Source: Adenophora triphylla var. japonica (lineage: Eukaryota > Streptophyta > Magnoliopsida > Asterales > Campanulaceae). From it: a DNA stretch of 64,000 nucleotides. Both the position numbers and the translations under genes were made by a program. Location: the NCBI GenBank assembly GCA_022495995.1, contig JAFEMH010004904.1:62001-126000 (forward strand). The letters are read 5' to 3'. Positions 23,646-32,825 of this stretch are shown piece after piece. Numbering within the stretch: the stretch's first letter is position 1; each line of letters starts with the position of its first letter. The notes beneath the pieces are model-generated. The model saw only the letters and a list, made by a program, of their open reading frames with translations. It had not been told where the DNA came from and did not search any database.

Positions 23646-24955
23646 AATTATTATACAATCAGTTATAACAGTCTGAAAACAATAAAGTTTGGTTACAAAA
23701 ATATCAAATCAAGTGTTCATTCGGGGTTTTCAAACCATACTCATTAGTAATTGGTTTTCTCTATTCAAACTTTGTTTTAGGTTTTCTTTTTCTACCTTTT
23801 GTATCTGCACGTACATGATCCGTCACTGTAGGTGCACTGAATGTTGTACTTGTTGAAGCACTATTATTTTCACTTGTTGTTGGTCCAACACCTTGTACTT
23901 TTCGGGAGAGTATTTCTTGTACTAGCAATGTATCTCTATTAAACCCATCTTCTAGAATTCTTCTTGCATCACTGTTTTCATGGCATGTCATCATTAAATC
24001 GTAGTACTTTCTCGCCATTTGTTGTTTCCAAGGAATTGAATTGTGTTGCTCAGTTGGAGTAGTAGATATACCTTGGTAAGTTTTATTCCATACATTTGAT
24101 TTGGCTGTCTTTGTCCACCTTTTTTTAATGTACTCTTCCGGTATCCGATCAATATTTGTCAAGTTGAGAACTTTAATGCAATGAAAGCACAACCAACCGA
24201 CCTCACTAAAATGATTGCATGTACAGTTGACAGTTATCTTTTCATTATTTCGCGAGAAAAGTACCCTTCAAACTTTTCTGGATGGTTCTCATGAGCAACA
24301 TCAAACAACTTGTTGTTTTCATCTAAGCAAAAGTCAATATTAAACTTTGCAGCAAAAGCTGCCTTGACCCCATTCTCAAAAAATTTGAATATTTCCTCCG
24401 TGTAAACCTCCCTTGCATGTCTTATTAAAGAACCATGTATTTCTGTGCGAGGCTTTGAGTTTATTGAATCAAATTCCTTTCATTGCTCCATACTTCTCCA
24501 ACGTTTTACCGTTTCATTGAATATATCAAAGAATTGTGTTAGGGACGTGCTTCTATTTGCTTTGAAACATATGGCATGATTTGTGCTCTCACTTCTCTGT
24601 GAAGATAATATGCCAGCTGAGAAGAAATCTTTACTCAATGCTGTACACCATTTCTCTCTTAAGCTATATAAACGATTGAACCATCTGTTCTCAAGAAGGT
24701 TATATTTTTCTAGCATTGAATGCCAACAATTTTCAAACTCAGATTCATCGCTACATCATCTCAAGCAATTGTTGAATTCCTTTTTAAATTCTTCATCTAT
24801 CTTTAGTTGTCCAAAGTGTGCTATAGCATTTTGTTGAATGTGCCACAAGCAAAACCTATGTCTTGTTCTTCCCTCAAAAACCTGTCAATAATGTATAATA
24901 TAGTCAAACACTATAAAAGAATAACACTTGCAATTATAAATACAAGTGCATATAA

Positions 24956-25455
24956 ATCTAACACTGGTACATTATAACACATGAACTGGCACTTACTAAC
25001 ACAAGTACTGGCACTGTCTAAAACATGTACAGACACTTACTAACCCATGCAATGGCACATATAAAAAGCTGTTACAAATCATTAAATTTATTCAAATATA
25101 TTGATTGATTTGGACAATTAATTTGGTCAGTGTAAAAGGCTGTTACACAACAGTCCAAAAAATAACAGTCAAGCTGGCGCATTATAACACAACAGTCCAA
25201 AAATTAACAATGTAAAAAGATGTTACACAACAGTCCAAAAATTAACAGTCAAGCTGGCTCCTATAAATAAAAGCACTGGCATAATTACATACAAACACTG
25301 TCAATCATAATTACATACAAGCACTGTTACCAGCTTGGTCAAACTTGTCAACACTGGCACTCATAAATAAAAGCACTGGCATAACCGCATAAGTACATAC
25401 AAACACTGGCACTCATAATCTCAAACACTGTTACCAGCTTGGTCAAACATGTTAA
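24956..25455 (+). repeat. CTGGCAC motif block 5 (transposase intron 2)
   Basis: About fifteen copies (ACTGGCACTT, ACTGGCATAA, GCTGGCGCAT), mixed with ACAACAGTCCAAAAA repeats, within the intron 24882-25595. None lie in the adjoining exons. Confidence 0.85.
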
Positions 25456-26640
25456 GGACAACAGTCTGAAAATAATCAGTCTAGGAAATAGGGGTATCAT
25501 TTATGTTAAAGCATTTACAATTCACCTACTATTAAATTAACAGTAACATAGTAAAAAAACAATCAATGAAACATTGGAAATAAAATATAAGTTACCTCTT
25601 CAATCGCTTTCGACATTGCAAAGTCTTGATCGGTGAAAATTGTTTTTGGTTCTTTTCCTCCCATTGATTTTACAAATTCTTTGAGAAGCCAAGCAAATGT
25701 TTCTGTCTTTTCATTTGTTAAGAAAGCACAACCAAACATCACAGTGTTCCAATGGTTGTTCACCCCAACTATTGGTGCACAAATCAAATTGTATTTATTT
25801 GTGTCATAAGTTGTATCAAACACAACAACATCCCCATATAGTTCATAATCCTCCCTCATCATACCATCTCTCCAAAATAAAGTACTAAGTCTACTTTCTT
25901 CTTCAAACTTCATTTTGAAGTAGAATCCTTCATCCTGAATTTGGCTCAGTCTATCACCTATAGTTTGTGCATCGCCCATTTCTATTTTTTCCATTCTCAA
26001 TCTATGTACAAAGTTAGTATGATCTCTTCTTGTATGCCTAACATATTCTTTCCCACCAGCTGCTTTTGCCAAACCATTATATTCATCAGTTGGCTTGATG
26101 CCATCTTCTTCAAATTGCTCTATTATTTTTCCTGTAGCTTCTGATATTGACCTCTTGCTACGCTTGAAGTGGTTCCATTCTGGTCTTGTCATCTCATGGT
26201 TGTGTTCAGTTTCGTGCCGTGCAACCACATACAAGTCTTCCTTATTTAACAATTTTACTCTCATAAGAGCCTGACAACCTGTCCTTTTAGAAGGGGCTTT
26301 CTTTTTCCTCAATTTCCTCTTTGGGTTTTCAATTCTTTCCAATGGAGATGGAATCTCTACTTCACGGACTTCTATTGGAGCTGGAACGTCAATTTCATTT
26401 CCTCTTTGTGTGTATCCTTTGCATGAACACATAAAATGTTTATCTATTGGCCTTGATGTTTTCTTAGAGACACGCGAGGTTGTCATTTTAACACTGAATC
26501 CCAATGCATTGGAATGATCCTTGTACAATTGATACAGTTCTTCCCATGTCTTTGCTTTTATACCCAGCAGTGATGAAGTAATATCAATATGGCTTGCTAC
26601 AAATAAAAATAAAAAATTAGATTGACAATAACATTGAAAA

Positions 26641-27200
26641 AACAGATGCTGGCATATTATATTGGAAATACTGGTACTTCAAATAAGTAATACTGGCACT
26701 CCAAATAACACCCACTGGCACTTCAAACAACAAAGTAAAACTGACAATCTAAACAACACTCATCGGGCAACATTATAAAAAACACTGGCACATTCAAAAA
26801 TTAAAACTGGCACTTCAAACCACACTAACTGGCACTTCAATAACAACAAAGTGGCTGAAGGTACAAATAAGTAACACTGGAGCTACAAATAACATAAACT
26901 GGTACTTCAAATAAGTAATACTGGCACTCCTAATAAAATAAACTGGCACTTCAAATAAGAAAGTAACACTAACACTCCAAACAACACTCACTGGACAATA
27001 TTATAAAAAACACTGGCATATTCAAAAATTAAAACTGGCACTTCAAACCCACTAACTGGCACTTCAATAACAGCAAAGTGGCTGAAGCTACAAATAAGTA
27101 ACACTGGCACTCCAAATAACACAAACTGGTACTTCAAATAAGTAATACTGGCACTCTAAATAACATAAACTGGCACTTCAATAAACAAAGTATCACTGGC
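26641..27200 (+). repeat. CTGGCAC motif block 6
   Basis: About twenty-five copies in a higher-order repeat of roughly 240 bp (AACTGGCACTTCAAA..., AAGTGGCTGAAG...). It lies in transposase intron 1, downstream of the 95-codon zinc-finger ORF. Confidence 0.88.
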
Positions 27201-27203
27201 ACT

Positions 27204-27491
27204 CTAATGGTGGTCTGTCATATACTCGTGCAGAGCCAGGTGGGAATACATAGATACTTCTCCATAAACTGAGGTAGTCCCAAGATCATATGCATGCTGT
27301 AGGAGAAGGTCCCAAGTGATTTGTTTTGGCCAAATTTGTTTAGGACAAAATGGGCATCCTAGCTTTTGGGAACCATCCCGTATAGAAAAATGTTCCGTCT
27401 CAGCTATTGCTTTCTTGTGTAGAGCAATTTTTTCATTGAATGTCAAGTCATGGTACATTCTCCTCTTACGAGAACTGCTAGGGCTTGTCAT
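27204..27491 (-). CDS. Mini XS-type zinc-finger protein 1 (95 aa)
   Basis: An uninterrupted 95-codon frame starts with MTSPSSSRKRRM and contains LGCPFCP, then TWDLLLQHAYDLG, then SHLALHEYM. Two Cys, the QHA histidine and the downstream H.AL..Y(M/L) pattern match the small zinc finger that precedes the XS domain in SGS3/IDN2-type RNA-silencing proteins (zf-XS). No XS or coiled-coil part follows. A TATA-like CTATAAAT occurs about 60 bp upstream on the minus strand, with a duplicate about 85 bp further on. It lies inside intron 1 of the transposase on the same strand, so an alternative exon is possible. Function as a silencing modulator is inference. Confidence 0.6.
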   Translation of the reverse strand: MTSPSSSRKRRMYHDLTFNEKIALHKKAIAETEHFSIRDGSQKLGCPFCPKQIWPKQITWDLLLQHAYDLGTTSVYGEVSMYSHLALHEYMTDHH

Positions 27492-27939
27492 TGTGTTTGT
27501 GAATGTGAGGAATGTGAATTCAAGGGATGAAGGAGTTGATATTCCTAATTTATAGTGATATTATACTGAATATTCTAGGAGATTGAGTTGGATTGTTTTT
27601 GTGTGTAGTAAGTTATCTCATTCCTTATTTATAGTGATATTATATTTATTGAGGAAGTATATTCCGTGGAATATACCTCCTTCAAGAGTAATAAATGTGT
27701 ACAGTTGATATGTTTGTAGTGTACATAAGTGGTTTCCAAGCCATTAGGTAAGTGCATTGAATTGGGTTGGTTTTTGAACGGTGAAATAGTGATAAATTTG
27801 TCTTTAATGGTAAGTTTGAATGCTTTTTTGAAAAGCCTGAAAAAGTCTTTGTAATAGCTATTGATATCAATTTATGTTGGTGAGATTCATAAATGGACAA
27901 TACATTTTCATTGACCAATTTTTTTGACCGATTTGAAGT

Positions 27940-27960
27940 ACTCAGCCTATATAAATCTGT
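27940..27960 (+). promoter_or_regulatory. TATA box of the plus-strand zinc-finger gene
   Basis: CCTATATAAATC about 100 bp before the ATG at 28049, at a plausible core-promoter distance. It lies in the divergent spacer between the two mini zinc-finger genes. Confidence 0.55.
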
Positions 27961-28048
27961 CCAATTTTGTTGGTTTATATATATCAAGTTCAAGAAAAAT
28001 TCTACCTTTAATAATTTATATTGTCTTTTTATTATTATTATTATTTAC

Positions 28049-28435
28049 ATGATGAACAAAGGCAAGGGAAATTCTAGTGAGCCAACTTTGGGTGATTCAA
28101 ATGATGACAAAAGTTGGAAAATATACATGGTGTGCTACCAAAAATTCCTCTATGGTCATCTTGTTGTTTTGCAGCCTTCTTCTGGAAATGGAACTCCCTC
28201 ATTTCGTTGTCCATTGGAGCCATGTAAGGGACGCAATTGTAGGGATAAGGATTACGTGGGGATAGTCAATCATGCTCATGAGTTTGGCAACGCTCACAAT
28301 ATTGATGAAGCTGCTAGGATTCACCACAAGGCATTGGAAATGTATTTGGAGTGTATTTTGAATGAATATGATCCAAAAAACAAATTGAATGACAACGTTG
28401 GCGATGATGGTGCAAGTGGTAGTGGTAGTGTTTAG
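28049..28435 (+). CDS. Mini XS-type zinc-finger protein 2 (128 aa)
   Basis: The intact frame from ATGATGAACAAA contains FRCPLEPC, then DKDYVGIVNHAHEFGNA, then HHKALEMYLE. This reproduces the zf-XS layout (C-P-x-C, D-Y, H-A, then H-x-AL-x-Y-L) with a different spacing between the Cys residues. The C-terminus is Asp/Gly/Ser-rich. I chose 28049 rather than the upstream in-frame start because it lies downstream of a TATA box and a run of TTA repeats. It is divergent from protein 1 and on the opposite strand to the transposase whose intron holds it. Absence of stops in an otherwise decayed element is notable. It could act with or against RdDM-type factors; this is inferred. Confidence 0.62.
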   Translation: MMNKGKGNSSEPTLGDSNDDKSWKIYMVCYQKFLYGHLVVLQPSSGNGTPSFRCPLEPCKGRNCRDKDYVGIVNHAHEFGNAHNIDEAARIHHKALEMYLECILNEYDPKNKLNDNVGDDGASGSGSV

Positions 28436-28502
28436 TGGTAGTAAATTCTGTTTTTAATATTGTTGTGTTTGATGTATTGTAATATAGGTGATGTAATGAA
28501 TA

Positions 28503-29245
28503 ATCTGAATGTGCTTCAAATAAGTAACACTAACACTGGCACTCCAAATAACACAAACTGGTACTTCAAATAAGTAATACTGGCACTCCTAATAAAATAA
28601 GCTGGCACTCCAATCAACAAAGTATCACTGATGCTCCAAACAACACTCACTGGACTATATTATAAAAAATACTGGCACATTCAAAAATGAAAACTGGCAC
28701 TTCAAACCACACTAACTGGTACTTCAATAACAAGACAGTGGCTGAAGCTACAAATAAGTAACACTGGCACACCAACTAACGCAAACTGGTACTTCAAATA
28801 AGTAATACTGGCAATCCAAATAACACAAACTGGCACTTCAATCAACAAAGTATCACTGACACTCCAAACAACACTCACTGGAAAATATTATACAAAACAC
28901 TGGCACATTTAAAAATTAAAACTGGCACTTCAAACCACACTAACTGGCACTTCAATAACAAGACAGTGGCTGAAGCTACAAATAAGTAACACTGACACTC
29001 CAAATAACACAAACTGGTACTTAAAATAAGTAATACTGGCAATCCAAATAACACAAGCTGGCACTTCAAACAACATTCACTGGAACATACATATTTTAAA
29101 AAATACTGGCACATTCAAACATTAATCCAGACAAATATAATAACAAAAACTGGCACAATCACTGGTACATATTATAAAAACATTGGTATTGGAAAGACAA
29201 TCAAAACCAATGTACTAGCATTATATAAAAAAACTGGCATTATGA
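28503..29245 (+). repeat. CTGGCAC motif block 7
   Basis: About thirty copies with higher-order periodicity like block 6 (ACTGGTACTTCAAATAAGTA, ACTGGCACTTCAAACCACAC). It ends at the splice donor of transposase exon 1 (29251-29256). Confidence 0.88.
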
Positions 29246-29686
29246 AATTGGCTTACCTGTATCGTGATTATCATCAACTTCGTGCAGAATTCGATCAATT
29301 AGAGTAGCATTATCTCCAGTTTCATCTTCGTGCGGAATTCGATCAATTACAGTAGCATTATCTCCAGTTTCATCTTCAAAATCACGTAAGCCCATCTTAA
29401 CCTAATCAAAAATCGCCAGTATTGAATAAAACAATTAGGAATGATTGTAAATATATGGATTGATAGTCTATAATTGACAGTGAATCATATATTACATAAA
29501 TCATCTGAAACAAAATGATTTTCGATTGAATTTTGATTTAGCTCGATGAATTTCTCTGTTGCGACGTCGTAACTCTGTATTTTACTGTGTGTGTTCGTTT
29601 GGATTTGAGTTGATAAAAGGCGGTTCAATTTTGTTAGTGAACCGGTCTCCGGTTCAATACGCGTATCATAAGTTTAAACCGGGTCC

Positions 29687-29742
29687 AAAAACTAGTTTTT
29701 TCATAATGTTATGAAAAAACTAGTTTTTCATAAGAGCAACTC
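29687..29742 (-). repeat. MULE right terminus and subterminal palindrome
   Basis: A perfect inverted repeat with 20-bp arms (29687-29706 and 29709-29728) around a TG centre, then the terminus read inward as GAGTTGCTCTTATG. The palindrome centre is 34.5 bp from the element end, mirroring the left end. Confidence 0.85.
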
Positions 29743-30523
29743 ATTATTTAATGAAAATATAGAAAAACGAAATATAATAGAATCATGGGTTCGGGGGTTA
29801 AGTTATAGGATTGGAAGGTCAAGAGCACCAATCCTACCCATTCTTATGATTAGTCTTGCTTATAGGGTTTGATTAACTAGTTCTTATTAAAACACATAAA
29901 CAATTCTTTTAGGTCAGTTAATTGGGATGCTGGATCGTTATACTTCTAGTCCATCTCCATGATTTTGGAGAGGTGCTAGGCCGATCCTAGATTTGATAGG
30001 ATTACACTACTCTAAACCAAGTAGAATAGGTGAGAATAGAATAACAATTAAAGGAAGTTTACCTTAATGAAAGACCTTAAATTCTTTGATGGATGGCCTA
30101 GACAAAGACTCAAAACTTGGTCTTCGATCTTGATCAAAGTTTATGAATGAATTTAGGGAGTTTTGAGAGTTGTTTTACTTGTTTTGTCAAGGAGAGAACG
30201 TAGTAAAATGCATCCAAAACATGTCTAAAACTTGTGTAAAACGTGTGTAAAACGTGTACCCCAATTATGAAGAAGTCATCTTATATGTACAGGGTAGGAA
30301 TACTTGATCATCAAGTATATGGTTTTCAAGTATGGAATGAATCAATCACTTTAATGTGAGAGTTCCTGGTCTATAAGGTTCCGAGAAGTCTACAATCCAT
30401 AGAGATCCAGAGTGTGAGAGAGACATGATTAAGAAAGAGATCAAAATCAAAAAGGAAAGGAAATCAACCTTTTCCCAGAAGGTTGTCTCGCACGAGACAC
30501 GTAGTCTCGTGCGAGACAACTGG
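29743..30523 (-). repeat. E6 LTR, right piece, with palindrome pair and TATA
   Basis: The minus strand resembles the E4 LTR at 40855-41835 (CTAGGATCGGCCTAG motif, GGTTCGGGG, GGTGGCGACTC edge now left of the MULE). It carries TGTCTCGCACGAGACA (30484-30499) and GTCTCGTGCGAGAC (30504-30517), and a TATA-like TACATATAAG near 30284-30293. Its U3 start is missing: PMD-A exon 3 abuts it at about 30524. It is therefore a chimeric or truncated LTR. Confidence 0.6.
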
Positions 30524-31788
30524 TCAGTTGTACAGCCCGAAGACAACATAGCCCCATATCTGTAAAAGAAAACAGAACAGATTCAGTATGAAATACAGAC
30601 AAAGCATACAGACAAAGGACAGAAACAGAATCAAGAGCATACCTCCCAAGCATAAGAATACCCCGACAGGGTATCCTTGGTGTGCCTACACGCCTCGCCC
30701 ATGGCGTGATAACAGAAGGCCAGCCCCGCTGAGCACCAGTCATAAGTCCTCACCTCATCCAAATTCACCAACAAACCCAAAAGAGAAAGACGGGCCGTAG
30801 AAGAGTGGTTCGCAAAAATGGTCTCTGAAAGAATGTACCAGAGGGCACCCCGCACCAACCGATCAGTATCCACATTCGGCTTCTCCGCATAAGTCTCAAT
30901 CTGACCCCGGAGAGGGGATAACTCAGCAGCAAACCCCTTAACCTTGTTAGGGGCGAAACCAATCAACTGCCTCCACACAGCAGGGCTCGCAGGCTTATAA
31001 CCCGCAGTCTTCAGAAGGGGCTCACCGGTGAACTCTAGCCCCGTAATAGCAAGGAAATCCGTCGGAGTCATGGTGGCTTCCCCGAAGCGCAGATGCACGG
31101 TGTGAGTAGCATCCCACCACCTCTTCCTGATCGCCTGAAGAACTTGGGGTGTCCGTCTCATCCCTTGGAGGTTATTATCAACGAAGGTCAAAAGTCCTGT
31201 TTGAGCCATCCTAGCTCGAACCCCATTGAGGTTCTTGATCTTGTCCCACAAAGCTCTAGCCAATTTCGGACTTCCACGATAATTTTTTGTCGGCCTGTAT
31301 GACTGCAAAAACAGAGGAAAAGCAAAAGAACAATGTTAGACAACCTCCCATGGCAAGAATCCAAAGAAATAGAAGAAAAATTTTCATTGAGGCATTTCAT
31401 CGAACACTTGGCGTGCGCACAAGAAAAGCTTGCCCAAAGATGCATTCGACTACCTGAATCAACCCCTCCTACAATCCATGATATGTAGGGGACTCATACG
31501 CACACAATGCAACAACAATCATCCAACAAATTCAACAAAAAAAAATGAAGCATGCAAGGTGGAACCAAGTTCTAAGCAAAACTGCCATTGATGAAATTAG
31601 GATTCAAAAAAGCATGGGTTCAAAGGCAATACAATGCAAGAAACAAGGATTGAGAGAGAAGCTCTTACCAAACCTTCCCGAACAGCGGTAGAAATATGCG
31701 CGTCCCTATCGAAAGTGAGGTCGTCGCGGGGATAATCTTTCCCAAGCAAATAACTCCCCAAAATCGGATTTTTTCCTTCTTGAGCCAT
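30524..31788 (-). pseudogene. PMD-A: plant mobile domain gene, antisense in E4, 3' truncated
   Basis: Exons join in phase 0: 31788-31669 (40 codons, MAQEGKNPILGSYLLGKDYP), 31302-30643 (220 codons), 30559-30524. Exon 2 has the plant mobile domain (PMD, aminotransferase-like/MAIN-type) signatures RWWDATHTVHLRFGEATMTP, TDFLAITGLEFTG and RLIGFAPNKVKGFA, then GALWYILSETIFANHSS. Exon 3 starts IWGYVVF, the same exon border as in PMD-B, but hits TGA after 11 codons and runs into E6 LTR sequence. The gene is antisense to its retroelement and lies between the body and the 3' tandem repeats. Exons 1-2 have no stop. PMD proteins of hosts (MAIN, MAIL1) help silence transposons; the role here is unknown. 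Confidence 0.85.
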
Positions 31789-31929
31789 GGATTGTGGAGG
31801 GAGGAATGATTGAAAGTTGATTGGGAAGAGGAATCAACAAGGAACTCGTGAAAATTTGCAGAGAAAATTGCCTTGGCTCGAGCTAGGGAGGGAATTTGAA
31901 AAGATATATTTTCAAATTAAACATCAGCT

Positions 31930-31991
31930 GCTGTTATATATTTCCCCGACAGTAGATGTCCCACACGAGACATCTTATCTCGCGCGAGATA
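31930..31991 (-). promoter_or_regulatory. PMD-A promoter: palindrome pair plus TATA
   Basis: TATCTCGCGCGAGATA (31976-31991) and TGTCCCACACGAGACA (31957-31972) lie directly upstream (minus strand) of the TATA element AAATATATAACA (complement of about 31931-31942). That is about 150 bp before the ATG at 31788. This copies the arrangement in the LTR promoters. Confidence 0.65.
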
Positions 31992-32225
31992 TACCTTCTG
32001 GAATTTTACGAAATTGTCCTCGACAATAAGCGTCTACGCAACATTAAAATTCAAAATTTTGACACATTTACCCTTGGAAATGATACACTAGCAAGGAAAC
32101 GTGGAAAAATCGGCTACGCAAGTCACGGAACGAGCCGAACGTGACACCCGCACGATCGCCCAGTACGACACCAATCGCCCGAAAAATGATTGATCCAGAG
32201 ATCAGCTCATTCCACATGATTCAGA

Positions 32226-32690
32226 GCCCAGACAGGTGAATCATCAAAAGAAAAGCCCGATCCAACGCCCATACAGGTGGATCGTCAACATAAAAGTCCG
32301 ATTCAACGCCCAGACAAGTGGATCGTCAACACAAAAGCCCGATCCAATGCCCAGACAGGTGGATCGTCAACAGAAAAGCCCGATTCAACGCCCAGACAGG
32401 TGGATCGTCAACAGAAAAGCCCGGTCCAACGCCCAGACAGGTGGATCGTCAAATCAAAAGCCCGATCCAATGCCCAGATAGGTGGATCATCAAATCAAAA
32501 GCTCGATTCAATGCCCAAATAGGTGAATCGTCATCCTCAACAACTAAAAGCCTGATTCGGAGCCCAGACAGGCGAATCGTCACAAAACCGACAGGACTTA
32601 AAGGACCGGACAGGTGAGCCTTTGTTTTCTAACATATTTCCCCGCAGGTTCGAAGCCCAGACAGGCAAATCTTCAGACAGACAGGTATAT
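32226..32690 (+). repeat. 3' tandem repeats of E4 (41-bp unit)
   Basis: About ten copies of a 41-bp unit containing GCCCAGACAGGTGGATCGTC and AAAAGCCCGATCCAAC. It sits between the antisense PMD-A gene and the E4 polypurine tract, the same place as the repeats of E1-E3 but with an unrelated monomer. The open frames across it are periodic by-products. Confidence 0.92.
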
Positions 32691-32825
32691 TCAGAATTGG
32701 GTCTTGAATTGATTTCTTAGTATGAATTTACCTTTTCAAAACAAAATCTTCTCGATTTTCAAAAAATGATTTTCAAAATACCTAAAGCAGCCTTTTTGTG
32801 TTTTGGAGTCGAACTACGTTATGGT

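Larger units (their letters stand above)
23761..29395 (-). pseudogene. FAR1-type MULE transposase
   Basis: Three exons join in phase: 29395-29257 (46 codons plus one base, with an internal ETGDNAT[VL]IDRI duplication), 26596-25596 and 24881-23761; about 750 codons, the usual FAR1/FHY3 size. Exon 2 has the FAR1 zinc-binding domain (GFSVK, FMCSCKG, RTGCQA, ETEHNHEM) and the start of the DDE domain (YGDVVVFDTTY, TIFTDQDFAMSKAI). Exon 3 carries the rest of the catalytic region (FCLWHIQQN) and a SWIM zinc finger (CTCNHF...CFHC). In-frame TGA codons at 24756-24758 and 24480-24482 look like single transitions from CGA/TGG. Otherwise it is well preserved. Intron 1 (2.66 kb) contains two small ORFs. 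Confidence 0.9.
12634..29742. mobile_element. MULE transposon with transposase, Ulp1-like and mini zinc-finger genes
   Basis: Flanked by a perfect 9-bp duplication ATTATTTAA (12625-12633 and 29743-29751), as expected of Mutator-like elements. The ends are imperfect inverted repeats sharing TCTT.T.AAAAA and a GTTTTTT run, followed on each side by a palindrome centred 34.5 bp from the end. Contents: Ulp1-like gene (+, 12869-22961), FAR1-type transposase (-, 29395-23761), two small zinc-finger ORFs inside the first transposase intron, and eight blocks of CTGGCAC repeats. Without the Copia insert it is about 10.8 kb. MULEs carrying ULP-like genes are known in plants (Arabidopsis KAONASHI); the mini XS genes are not something I know from them. 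Confidence 0.9.

Noticed and set aside
32236..32617. Open frames with repeated QTGGSST/RWIVN peptides
   Set aside because: By-product of the 41-bp E4 tandem repeat; open in three frames at once.
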